Source of the DNA: Melioribacter sp.
GTDB lineage: Bacteria; Bacteroidota; Ignavibacteria; Ignavibacteriales; Melioribacteraceae
NCBI GenBank assembly: GCA_003155655.1
Contig: PMDS01000135.1
Location: forward strand, 1-64,000
Direction of reading: 5' to 3'
DNA: 64,000 nucleotides
Part shown: piece by piece, positions 42,101 to 51,137 of the stretch
Layout: each line of letters opens with the position of its first letter
Position numbering within the stretch: position 1 is the first letter of the stretch
Translations under genes and position numbers: made by a program
Notes under the pieces: model-generated
What the model was told of the DNA's origin: nothing
Seen by the model: the letters and a program-made list of their open reading frames with translations, nothing else
Databases searched by the model: none

Positions 42101-44316
42101 ATGATGCTATTGAATTAAGCGCTTTGTATTGTTCACCTACTATGGAATTGGGAATTGATATTTCATCATTAAATATTGTACACATGAGAAATGTTCCGCC
42201 GAGCCCGGCAAACTATGCGCAACGCAGCGGGCGTGCTGGTAGAAGCGGACAATCTGCATTGGTATTTACATACGCGTCAAAATTTTCTTCGCACGATAAA
42301 CATTATTTTGCCGATCCGGTGAAAATGGTATCGGGTATTGTTCAAGCACCGAGAATAGACTTAACAAACGAAGAACTCATAAGATCACATATCAATGCGA
42401 CGGTTTTATATTTTTTGAATGCCGAGGAGTTTAAACCATCCTTGCTTGAATTAATAGATATTGCTGGAAAAACGTATAAGCTAAAAAGCGAGCTTAAAAC
42501 AAAATATCAGGATGTAATTGATTCAAGATTCGATGAAATTTTGCTTTTAGTAAAAAATATTTTAAAAAATATCCGTCTATACGATACCAACTGGTATACT
42601 GATGAATGGTTAGAAATTCAAATTAAAAACGTGCCAATTAAACTTGAAAACTCTTTATTGCGCTGGAGAAAAATGTACTTAGATGCATTGCGCCAAATGA
42701 ATGAGGCACATGAAATTAAAACCAGTCCCATAATAAAAGACCAGGTAGAAAAAAGAATTGCAGATCGATCATATTGGTTGGCGGAGAATCGTATGCATCT
42801 ATTGTTAAATAACTCGGAGAAAAGCAAAAACTCAACACTTTCAGAATTTTATACCTTCCGATATTTAGCTTCCGAAGGTTTTTTGCCGGGATATAATTTT
42901 ACACGTTTACCGATACGTGTATTTCTTGGCGGAAGGGATAGAAACGAATCCTTATCAAGACCGCGATTTTTAGGGCTAAGGGAATATGGACCAAATAATT
43001 TGATATATCATAACGGTGGGAAGTATAAGATTACACGCTATACTCCAAACGATGTTGCTCTGAATCTATCAAAAATCAAAATTTCCAAAGACACTAATTA
43101 TGCTTTCCTAAATGAAGAAGGAGCCGGGAAAAATCAGGATCCGATAACGGGAGTTCAGTTTAACTCAAGCAATTTGGATTTGTACGATAATCTATTTGAA
43201 CTGGAAGAAGCACAATCCGAAAACATAGAGCGCATTTCATGTATGGAAGAAATACGTACTTCCGAGGGATACGTTATTGATTTGTATCTCAATAGTGCGG
43301 ATAATCTTGAGGATGCTACAAAAATAAAATTAACCGTCGATGGGGAAGAGCTTATGAAGCTTTTTTATGTTCCCTCGGCAAAGTTGATTATGCTGAACAA
43401 AAAATGGAGACGTAGCAGCGAAGAAGGATTCTTTATTGGAGAGAAATCAGGATTATTAAAAACACAAAAACAATTGGAGAAGCCAAACCCGGATGATAAG
43501 CCATCGAACGTTCGTCTATTTACTTATGACACTTCGGATGTTTTATATATTCAACCGGTAAAAGCGTTAAACTTGAGCGAAGAAGGTGTAGTAACAATGC
43601 AATATGCTTTGGAAAAAGCTGTAGAATCATATTACAATATTGAGCCTGTTGAAATTGCTGCAAAACTTATGGGAAGTAGTGAATATAAAAATATAATGCT
43701 CTATGAATCGGCTGAAGGTAGCATTGGTGTTTTAAAAGATATAGCGAGAAACCCAGCGAAACTCAGAAGTCTTTTCCAAAAGGCTTATGAAATTTGCGGC
43801 TATGATTATGAATCTAAGAAGGACAATTACCCGGACCGTCCAAAGGCAACCTATGATGATTTATTGAGTTATTATAATCAGATGGATCACAATAAAATAA
43901 ATAGGCATTCCGTGAAGAATGCATTGGAATTGTTGATAATTTCAAATCCGGACGATACACTGGGTTCTACATACGAAGAAAAATATGAAATGTTGAATAA
44001 AGGATTACATCAAAAAAGTGCGGGTGAAAAAACATTATTAGATTTCCTTTTTAATAACGGTTATAGACTTCCTGATTACACTAATTACAATTTGGAGCAG
44101 TTTTATATCCAACCGGATTTTGTCTATGAAAAAGATAGAGTTTTGATTTTTGTAGACGGAGGCATTCATAAAAACACAGCATTAAAAACAAGTGATGAAA
44201 AAAAGCGAAGGGTACTCGAATTGGCGGGTTTTGATGTTTTGGTTTGGGACTATACTGCGGAAGCAGTTTCATCTTTTGTTGAACGACGACAAGATATTTT
44301 CAGAAAAGTTAGATGA
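39118..44316 (+). CDS. DUF1998-type DEAD/DEAH helicase with C-terminal nuclease-like domain (DISARM DrmA/DrmB- or DruE-like)
   Basis: A 1732-residue superfamily 2 helicase of the YprA/DruE group, starting at GTG 39118 or ATG 39151. Motif I TSGTGSGKS (about 108-116), motif II VFDELHVYKGRQGADV (about 228), motif III GTSATM (about 263), and motif VI NYAQRSGRAGRSGQ (about 1035). A DUF1998 (MZB)-like region at about 1490-1610 shows MLYESAEGSIGVLKDI and DDLLSYYNQMDHNKINRH, but the cysteine positions typical of that zinc domain are replaced (TYDD where relatives have CYDC). The last 95 residues resemble a PD-(D/E)xK or VSR/DUF559-like nuclease: QPDFVY, VDGGIHK, then KRRVLELAGFDVLVWDY. It is followed by SNF2 and methylase genes, hence the DISARM comparison. 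Confidence 0.85.
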   Translation: MKNIFTLHNDIMSDYKLYLDSFINIADEEINSKVRAELESGRLYPEPLIQFNPTFESGGTVNDLVKQGVLHSDLNNIFYDELGKSWSIYKHQSEAIKLGNEGRGFVVTSGTGSGKSLTYISTIFNYLFQTPSSNGIKAIIVYPLNALINSQEVALKNFNENYKKRTGDSLPFTFAKYTGQENQSDREKVITSPPDILLTNYMMLELLMVRKNDEDLRNSFLENLKYLVFDELHVYKGRQGADVSLLIRRLKAVSKNSNIICIGTSATMASGTVAEQKEIVAKVACNFFDSLFTPEQIIVESLTYSTLDKIPDKNELKKTIEEKVQNKSKDELLCNPIAIWLERKIGIKEDGNNKVRNNPQSLSDIAKQLSVETDSSVEKCQQNIVEILTQAESINIKSVQEKNKETILPFKLHQFISQTGYVYVTLQKSGERFITLDTSPTVKFSENGPEIPVFQTVFSRISGHEFICVRKDYDDPDGKKFVFRDFNNNQNPRNEDDLKINDGLKTHKRKRTQDEFKDGYLLFEKNYNMKIEEFIEILPASWVTKSGKIDPSKEMFFPKEVYVTKDGYFSESPNDGEKAWFLAAPLIYDPTCGVIYQETKLSEKTKLISLGNEGRSTSTTLITLQTLLALYKHGKLLKEQKLMSFTDNRQDASLQAGHFNDFIQVVHLRSAIEKVLRNENSGLPIYDLIYKVQDSLNLSETEYAQNPSGDPEYPNETNRAALRNYISYRIIQDLKRGWRYVLPNLEQTALLEITYQNIDTYCGNEMFWTDINLLNEWTPQERKEFITQILDYFRNSYAIDFELLRYENRLRIQDELNNTLNKEKLWSLDKGERLDAPNFLSLQGRDKAPRETYIQSIGSRSRLARFVNYEFRKSSRHQPNSEEYNSFMSKILVLLTDKMHLLKRQIIKAEKGEKESYQLVLSTVLWRNGDQVNITTDKTSYITISNENEIKIKPHLYFQKLYKVDFSKLPKSYIAAEHSGQISTEEKIQREGNFNDAIELSALYCSPTMELGIDISSLNIVHMRNVPPSPANYAQRSGRAGRSGQSALVFTYASKFSSHDKHYFADPVKMVSGIVQAPRIDLTNEELIRSHINATVLYFLNAEEFKPSLLELIDIAGKTYKLKSELKTKYQDVIDSRFDEILLLVKNILKNIRLYDTNWYTDEWLEIQIKNVPIKLENSLLRWRKMYLDALRQMNEAHEIKTSPIIKDQVEKRIADRSYWLAENRMHLLLNNSEKSKNSTLSEFYTFRYLASEGFLPGYNFTRLPIRVFLGGRDRNESLSRPRFLGLREYGPNNLIYHNGGKYKITRYTPNDVALNLSKIKISKDTNYAFLNEEGAGKNQDPITGVQFNSSNLDLYDNLFELEEAQSENIERISCMEEIRTSEGYVIDLYLNSADNLEDATKIKLTVDGEELMKLFYVPSAKLIMLNKKWRRSSEEGFFIGEKSGLLKTQKQLEKPNPDDKPSNVRLFTYDTSDVLYIQPVKALNLSEEGVVTMQYALEKAVESYYNIEPVEIAAKLMGSSEYKNIMLYESAEGSIGVLKDIARNPAKLRSLFQKAYEICGYDYESKKDNYPDRPKATYDDLLSYYNQMDHNKINRHSVKNALELLIISNPDDTLGSTYEEKYEMLNKGLHQKSAGEKTLLDFLFNNGYRLPDYTNYNLEQFYIQPDFVYEKDRVLIFVDGGIHKNTALKTSDEKKRRVLELAGFDVLVWDYTAEAVSSFVERRQDIFRKVR

Positions 44317-44326
44317 TATACCGATT

Positions 44327-47194
44327 ATGATTGAAAGTAAATTAAAAAAGCCGGGTAAGCTCGTAAAGTTTAGAGGGAGAAGGTGTGTAGTTCAGCCTTC
44401 TCTTGATACGGATATTATTCTTTTAAAACCATTGGGAGGTACGGACGAAGAAATAATTGCTTTGTTTGAACCGGTTGTTCAGCATTATGAAAAAATTGAA
44501 GACGATCAATTCGAACTGCCTGATGTAACCGATCTCGATAGTTTTCTTACAGCGAAACTTTTATACGATGCAGCACGACTTTCCTTTAGACAGGTTAGTG
44601 GTCCATTCCGTGCAATGGGAAAACTTTCTTTTCGTCCTAGATCATATCAGCTTGTTCCGTTGATAATGGCATTAAAACAACCTATTACAAAACTTTTAAT
44701 TGCCGATGATGTTGGAGTTGGCAAAACGATAGAAGCATTATTGATATTGCGCGAATTAATCGAACGTGGCATAATTAAAAGTTTTGCAATTTTATGCCCG
44801 CCTCATTTGTGTGAACAATGGCAAAAGGAATTAGCTGATAAACTCGATATTGAGGCAGTAATTATTCGTACAAGCACTGTAGCAAGTTTGGAAAGAAAAA
44901 TCGTTGGTGATGATACATTAAACGTGTTTAATTATTACCCGTACCAGGTAATATCAATAGACTATGTAAAAAGCGATAATAAAAAACCCGTATTTCTGAA
45001 AGACGCTCCAGAATTAATAATTGTTGATGAAGTTCATACTTGTGCAAGACCTCAAAATCAAAGAGACAATCAGCAGCAGAGATTCCATTTATTAAAAGAA
45101 TTGTCCAATAATAAAGAAAGGCATACGGTATTTCTTACTGCAACACCTCACAGTGGAAAAGATGAGGAGTTTAAATCGCTCATAAGTCTTCTTAATAGTG
45201 AATTTGATTCCTATAATTTGATGGACCTCGCTGTTTCTGAAAAAAGAAAATTGGCTTCTCACTTTATACAGCGTAAAAGAAAGAGTATTGAAAAATGGCT
45301 GGATGAAACTACACCATTCCCGAAAAGAATAACTGAAGAATTGCCTTATAGACTTTCCGATGAATATCTGGATTTTTACAAAGAAGTATTGAAATTTGCA
45401 AGGGGTATAACCGGCGATGGAGTTTCAGATAATAAAGCGCGCATAAAATACTTTGCGGCATTAACACTTCTTCGCGGAGTAATGAGCAGTCCTTCTGCCG
45501 GTTATGAAATGCTGCAAAGGAGAAAAGCTAAATCGATTGCTGAAGAAGAAAATGACTTCCAAGATGTAAAAGAAAATCCGGTTCTGGAAAAATGGGACGA
45601 ACAGACAGATACTGAACAGCTTGAAATAATCGACAAAGCAAACCTTACAGATTCCGAATGGACTACTTTATATCGTTTATCTCAGAAGATTGACAGCCTC
45701 CGGGATATTTCCAAGGATTATAAACTTAAGCGGGTTGTTGATCAGATTAAAATTTGGGTTAATAACAAACAAAGTCCTATTATTTTTTGCAGGTTCATTG
45801 CGACGGCAAATTATATAGCCGATCAATTAAAAACACTTTTTCCTGCCGACGTCGATATACGTTCTATCACAAGTGAACTAAGCGACGAAGAACGAAGAGA
45901 GAAAATCGATGAAATGGGAAAAAGCAATAAACGAATTTTGGTCGCAACTGATTGTTTAAGCGAAGGAATAAACCTACAAGATAAATTTAACGCGGTTCTT
46001 CATTATGACTTACCATGGAATCCAAACCGGCTTGAACAGCGCGAGGGACGTGTTGACCGCTTCGGACAAATAGGCTGGATTGACAAACATGGCGAATTGC
46101 AAAATACTATCGATGTAAAAGTTTTGTTTGGTGAGGATAACCCTATTGATGTTGTTGTATTAAAAATTATAATTGAAAAAATTCAGAAAATCCAAAATAC
46201 ATCTGGAGTAAGTATTGCTTTGGCAGATGATAACCGCTCCGTTATCGACCGGGTATTGAAAGAAGTGCTGCTTAATCCCGAGAAAGCACACAATCAATTC
46301 AGCAAACAATTGAGAATGGATTTTGGCGCCAGCGAAGAATTGACTGAACTTGATACAGAGATAACAAACGAAATTGAAATGGCAAGAGATAAGGCCGAAA
46401 AAATTCGTTCTATTTTTGCTCATGAAAATATTAAACCCGAAGATGTTCAAAAAGATCTACACGAAGTTGATGAAGCAATCGGCGACGTTGCAACACTCGA
46501 ATCGTTTGTAATATCAGCCGCACAATTGCTGGGGGCAAGATTAGAGCCGGTAAAGGACGGCTACATTTTCCACAAACAAAATATGGATTCATGGTTATCT
46601 GGAATACTTGGCAACGGCGATAAAATTCATATATCGTTTTTGTCACCCACACCACTTGGATATCGTTACATCGGGCGTAATCACCGTTTTGTTGAACAGC
46701 TTTGTCATCGAATTATTGCAAACTCACTGGAAAAAGAAAGTAAAGGTCCAAAAGCGGCAAGGGCCTCGGTTTTCCGAACAGATGCAGTATCAATTCAGTC
46801 CACGCTTATTCAATTCCGTGTACGCAATGTTATAAGAGAAGTAGGTACACAATATGAAATTGTATCCGAAGAAATGTTTTTGTGGGGATATGAACAAACT
46901 ATTGACGGAATTAAAACTTTGGAAATTGAGGAATGTAAAAAACTACTTCACATTGCCAACGCAATCGATATTAGCCAGGAACGGCAGGAAATTTTATTCA
47001 ATAATGAATTGAAACATTTTCAAGAATTACATCCGAATTTTATTAGAGTAGTTGAAAAGAGAGCAGCTGAACTTGTTTACGCTCATTCGCGGTTTGCAAA
47101 ATTTCTTGGCGCTAAAAGATTTGAAGCAGTTACACCGGTTTTACCGCCGGATATTTTAGGTGTATATGTATTAATTCCTAATCCTATTATATAA
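44327..47194 (+). CDS. SNF2/HepA-like helicase, DISARM DrmD-like
   Basis: About 955 residues from ATG 44327, 11 bases past the helicase stop. The open frame extends upstream into the helicase gene, but those 45 codons are just overlap. Motif I LIADDVGVGKTIEALL (about 127), motif II IIVDEVHTCA (about 233), motif III LTATPHSGK, and motifs V-VI ATDCLSEGINLQ...LPWNPNRLEQREGRVDRFGQ (about 545-575). A long helical C-terminal region follows. Length and organisation fit DrmD of class 1 DISARM and related SNF2 proteins found beside DNA methylases in defence loci. It probably moves along or remodels DNA with the neighbouring helicase and methylase. Confidence 0.88.
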   Translation: MIESKLKKPGKLVKFRGRRCVVQPSLDTDIILLKPLGGTDEEIIALFEPVVQHYEKIEDDQFELPDVTDLDSFLTAKLLYDAARLSFRQVSGPFRAMGKLSFRPRSYQLVPLIMALKQPITKLLIADDVGVGKTIEALLILRELIERGIIKSFAILCPPHLCEQWQKELADKLDIEAVIIRTSTVASLERKIVGDDTLNVFNYYPYQVISIDYVKSDNKKPVFLKDAPELIIVDEVHTCARPQNQRDNQQQRFHLLKELSNNKERHTVFLTATPHSGKDEEFKSLISLLNSEFDSYNLMDLAVSEKRKLASHFIQRKRKSIEKWLDETTPFPKRITEELPYRLSDEYLDFYKEVLKFARGITGDGVSDNKARIKYFAALTLLRGVMSSPSAGYEMLQRRKAKSIAEEENDFQDVKENPVLEKWDEQTDTEQLEIIDKANLTDSEWTTLYRLSQKIDSLRDISKDYKLKRVVDQIKIWVNNKQSPIIFCRFIATANYIADQLKTLFPADVDIRSITSELSDEERREKIDEMGKSNKRILVATDCLSEGINLQDKFNAVLHYDLPWNPNRLEQREGRVDRFGQIGWIDKHGELQNTIDVKVLFGEDNPIDVVVLKIIIEKIQKIQNTSGVSIALADDNRSVIDRVLKEVLLNPEKAHNQFSKQLRMDFGASEELTELDTEITNEIEMARDKAEKIRSIFAHENIKPEDVQKDLHEVDEAIGDVATLESFVISAAQLLGARLEPVKDGYIFHKQNMDSWLSGILGNGDKIHISFLSPTPLGYRYIGRNHRFVEQLCHRIIANSLEKESKGPKAARASVFRTDAVSIQSTLIQFRVRNVIREVGTQYEIVSEEMFLWGYEQTIDGIKTLEIEECKKLLHIANAIDISQERQEILFNNELKHFQELHPNFIRVVEKRAAELVYAHSRFAKFLGAKRFEAVTPVLPPDILGVYVLIPNPII

Positions 47195-47208
47195 GAATAA
47201 ACGATAAT

Positions 47209-50200
47209 ATGAACTTCCCTTCAATTGAAATACAAGGTAGTATTCTATCGGCAGATTTACTAAGCAAAATCCGGTCCGAGCAGGCTTCATTTCAACAGGG
47301 AAAAGATTTTAATAATGAATTAACTAATGCCAAACTAAAAGATGAAATTAGTTTTGCTTGGCAGGAAGCTAAAGGACAGTGGCTAATATTTCAAAGTAAA
47401 CTTGCCAGGTTAAAAGAGAACCAAACCGGCACAACCGAAACCCGCAATTTTTGGATAATTCCTCTACTCACAAATCTTAGTTACAATCTTGCTTTTTCAA
47501 GAAGCTCCGATGAACTCAGCGGAAAATTATTTCCTATTAACTACCGGGACAGCCAATTGGACGGCTTTCCGTTATACATCGGAAGTTGCTACGAATCATT
47601 GGATAGACGCCCTGAAAACAAACAACTCCGTGTATCACCTCACGCGATGCTGCAGGAATATCTGAACTACAGCGAACACCTCTACGGAATCGTTACCAAC
47701 GGAAAACAACTCCGTTTACTGCGCGATGCAAGCCGCATTACAAGATTAAGTTACATTGAATTTAATCTTGAAAAAATGATGGAAGAGGATCTTTATTCTG
47801 ATTTTGTATTACTCTTCCGTTTGCTTCATTCTTCACGTATGCCTAAAACCATTGATGGCGGATCGGAAAGCATAATTGAAAAATATCACCAGGAAAGTCT
47901 TGAAGCCGGAAGTACTATCCGAAGCAAACTTGGTGATGCTGTAAAAAATTCGATTAAAAGTTTGGCTAACGGATTTATAAATCATCCCGATAACGCAAAT
48001 CTAAGAGAAGCAGCAAAAAACAATAAATTGCACAACTATGAATATTATCACCATTTACTACGGATAGTTTACCGGCTGCTGTTTTTGTTTGTAATTGAAG
48101 AACGCAACCTTGTATTTGCAGAAAGTAAAACGCCGGAAACAAAACGGTTTAACCAAATCTATTTTAATTACTACAGCTTATTGCGTTTACGAAAGCTTGC
48201 AAAAAAACTTCCACCACCGGATGCCGAACGTAATTACGATTTATGGCAGGGACTTGTAAGCACTTTCGCTTTATTTGAAAAGAAAGAGATCGGTGAGAAG
48301 ATGGGCATTATGAGTTTGGAAGGTGAGCTTTTCAGTTATGACGCGATATGCGGTTCGGAATACGATCTTCATAAATGCAAAATTAGCAATGCGGTTTTGC
48401 TGGGTGTTATAAAATCCCTTACATACTTTGAAAATGAAAACAAAGTATTGATTTCCGTAAACTACGGTGGATTGGATGTTGAAGAATTCGGTTCAGTGTA
48501 CGAGGGATTATTGGAATTGAAGCTGAACATTAGCAAGGTGGAAGGAAGCGAAGATTATAGCTGTAATTTTGATACAAGTACGGAAAGAAGTAAAAGCGGA
48601 AGCCATTACACTCCAGAGGAATTGGTTCAGCCGTTATTAAAACATTCCCTGGAATATTTAATAGAAGATAGAATAAAAGAACCACACTTGTTTGTTCGTA
48701 CGGAAGAAACAAAGAATCTTTCTGTTAAAGAGCAGAAAGTAAATGCGCTTCTCAATTTAAAAGTTTGCGATGTTGCATGCGGAAGCGGACATATTCTATT
48801 AAGCGCGGCAAGAAGAATTTCTTTGGAAATTGCGCGTATACAAAATGACGAAGAACAGCCGAACCCTTTGGCAATTAGAAAAGCAATGAAGGATGTTGTA
48901 CGCCGATGTATTTATGGTGTTGATAAAAATCCGCTTGCAGTTGAATTATGCAAAGTTGCTCTATGGCTTGAAGCACACAACCCGGGCGAACCGCTGAATT
49001 TTTTGGATCACCATATTAAATGCGGCGATTCCATTGTTGGACTAGCAAGAAGGGAAGAGCTTGAAAGAGGAATAGCAAATGAAGCATTTAAATTACTGCC
49101 CAGTGATGACAAAGAGGTTGTAAAAGCTTTTAGAGATAAAAACTTAAAAGAAAGAAAAGATATTGGACAATCTGAATTAAATTTTGAGAAAGTTATTTCT
49201 AAAGAGTTAAAAACAATAATTGAAGAATATGATTGGTTCAAAAAATTACCGGAGAGAACCACAAATGAAGTTGCCGATAAAGGAAAGAAATACAGAAAAT
49301 ATTTGAGATCTGTTGAACACATTCGTTTAAAACAAATTGCCGACTTGCAAGTAGCACAATTCTTTATTCCTAAAACCTTGGAAACAAAGAACTATTTAAT
49401 TACTGATGCGGCTTATAGAGATTTATTATTAAATGTTTCGACAGGATTGGGAGTGATACAAGATCGTAGAGCTGCCTATGCGGAAACCGTTGCCCTTGAA
49501 AAAAAAATCTTTCATTGGTTTTTAGAATTCCCAGATGTGTTTGCTGAAGGGGGTTTTGATTGTATTCTTGGAAATCCCCCATATTTGGGAGGAAGCAAGG
49601 TATCTGGTTTATTTGGAAATCCTTACCTCAATTTTTTGCACAGTATTTATTTCCCCACGGGAGGACAAGCTGATTTAGTCTCATACTTTCTCAGAAGGGT
49701 TTACAACTTGGTCCGAGATAATGGTTTTTTATCATTAATTACTACAAATACAATTTCACAGTCAGAAACTAAGAATGGAGGATTAGATTTACTTCTTCTA
49801 GAAAAAGCAAATATACTATATGCGATTTCTTCTATGAAGTGGCCGGGGGATGCAAAATTGTTTATATCGCTGTTATCAATTGTAAAAGGGAGTTGGAATA
49901 AACCAAGAAACTTAAACAATAGAGAAGTGCAATTTATTGGAAGTGATCTAAGTGTCATAAAAACAATCGGAGAACCTTATCGCCTAATTAAAATGCAAAA
50001 TCTTGTGTTTAAAGGGACAGATTTTGGTGGTGATGGATTCCTTTTGAGTGATGTTAAAATGAAAAATATAATTGCCTTATCGCCTCACAGTCATGAAGTA
50101 ATATTTCCGACAATAAATGGAAAGGAAATTAATTCAGATCCTCAACAATTACCTTCTAGGTATATAATTAATTTTTTTGATTGGGAATTAAGTAAAGCAA

Positions 50201-51069
50201 GTATTTATGAAGAAGCATTTAAAATAGTTGAAGAAAAAGTCAAACCTATTAGAGAAATAAATAAAAGAAAAATATATCGAGACAAATGGTGGCTATATTG
50301 CGAGCGTAGAGTGCAGTTATATGAAAAGCTAAAAAAAATAAAGTATTGTTTCGTTGCTGCAACAACGACTAGATATCTTTCATTCTCAAGGTTAAAAACA
50401 AATATCATCTTTTCAAACGCACTTTTTGTATTTACAACCGATAGGTTTTTAAATTATGCATTGATTCAAAACACAATTCATAATGAATGGGCTAGAAAGT
50501 ATAGTTCTTCTCTAAAAAATGATCTTCGATATGCACCAACTGATAGTTTTGAAACTTTTCCTTTCCCTCAAAACCCTTTAAAAGAAACTGAAGAAGAACT
50601 TGAAAAGATCGGAGAGCAATACCACGAATTCCGTCGCCAACTTATGCTAAACCTGCAGCTTGGTTTAACAAAAACTTATAATTTGTTCCATACAAAACAA
50701 TTCACAGTAGCCAATCCGCACTTAACAAAAGCTAGATTGCAGATACCTATAGAGCAAGCAATTAAAGAAATAGAAACACTGCGCCAACTCCAAAAACAAA
50801 TGGATGAGGGAGTTCTTAAAGCTTACGGTTGGACAGACATAAATTTAGCCCATGACTTTTACGAAGTAGATTACCTGCCTGAAAATGATAGAATCAGATA
50901 TACAATTTCACCCGAAGCCCGCAAAGAAATATTAAAACGTTTATTAGAACTAAACCACAAAATCCACGATGAAGAAGTTGCTGCGGGTTTGTGGGATAAA
51001 AAAGGAAAGAAGAAAGAAAAAGTAGAAACACCAAAACCAAGAGATGAGGGGCAACACGAAATGTTTTAG
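47209..51069 (+). CDS. Large N6-adenine DNA methyltransferase (Eco57I/PglX/DrmMI type)
   Basis: A 1286-residue protein. Residues 1-450 form a mostly helical N-terminal part with no clear nuclease motif. The methylase core has HYTPEELVQPLL, the AdoMet-binding motif I VCDVACGSGHILLSAARR (about 519-536) and the catalytic motif IV NPPY in DCILGNPPYLGG (788-791). A target-recognition-like region and a basic, Lys-rich tail follow. The gamma-class order is that of Eco57I-like type IIG enzymes, PglX of BREX and DrmMI of DISARM. It starts 14 bases after the SNF2 gene. Predicted role: marking self DNA for the cassette. Confidence 0.92.
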   Translation: MNFPSIEIQGSILSADLLSKIRSEQASFQQGKDFNNELTNAKLKDEISFAWQEAKGQWLIFQSKLARLKENQTGTTETRNFWIIPLLTNLSYNLAFSRSSDELSGKLFPINYRDSQLDGFPLYIGSCYESLDRRPENKQLRVSPHAMLQEYLNYSEHLYGIVTNGKQLRLLRDASRITRLSYIEFNLEKMMEEDLYSDFVLLFRLLHSSRMPKTIDGGSESIIEKYHQESLEAGSTIRSKLGDAVKNSIKSLANGFINHPDNANLREAAKNNKLHNYEYYHHLLRIVYRLLFLFVIEERNLVFAESKTPETKRFNQIYFNYYSLLRLRKLAKKLPPPDAERNYDLWQGLVSTFALFEKKEIGEKMGIMSLEGELFSYDAICGSEYDLHKCKISNAVLLGVIKSLTYFENENKVLISVNYGGLDVEEFGSVYEGLLELKLNISKVEGSEDYSCNFDTSTERSKSGSHYTPEELVQPLLKHSLEYLIEDRIKEPHLFVRTEETKNLSVKEQKVNALLNLKVCDVACGSGHILLSAARRISLEIARIQNDEEQPNPLAIRKAMKDVVRRCIYGVDKNPLAVELCKVALWLEAHNPGEPLNFLDHHIKCGDSIVGLARREELERGIANEAFKLLPSDDKEVVKAFRDKNLKERKDIGQSELNFEKVISKELKTIIEEYDWFKKLPERTTNEVADKGKKYRKYLRSVEHIRLKQIADLQVAQFFIPKTLETKNYLITDAAYRDLLLNVSTGLGVIQDRRAAYAETVALEKKIFHWFLEFPDVFAEGGFDCILGNPPYLGGSKVSGLFGNPYLNFLHSIYFPTGGQADLVSYFLRRVYNLVRDNGFLSLITTNTISQSETKNGGLDLLLLEKANILYAISSMKWPGDAKLFISLLSIVKGSWNKPRNLNNREVQFIGSDLSVIKTIGEPYRLIKMQNLVFKGTDFGGDGFLLSDVKMKNIIALSPHSHEVIFPTINGKEINSDPQQLPSRYIINFFDWELSKASIYEEAFKIVEEKVKPIREINKRKIYRDKWWLYCERRVQLYEKLKKIKYCFVAATTTRYLSFSRLKTNIIFSNALFVFTTDRFLNYALIQNTIHNEWARKYSSSLKNDLRYAPTDSFETFPFPQNPLKETEEELEKIGEQYHEFRRQLMLNLQLGLTKTYNLFHTKQFTVANPHLTKARLQIPIEQAIKEIETLRQLQKQMDEGVLKAYGWTDINLAHDFYEVDYLPENDRIRYTISPEARKEILKRLLELNHKIHDEEVAAGLWDKKGKKKEKVETPKPRDEGQHEMF

Positions 51070-51137
51070 GAGGGAAGGAAATATTAACCTAAGTTATTTA
51101 AACAAAAACATAAGTAAGGAATAAGTTTCAATAAAAC

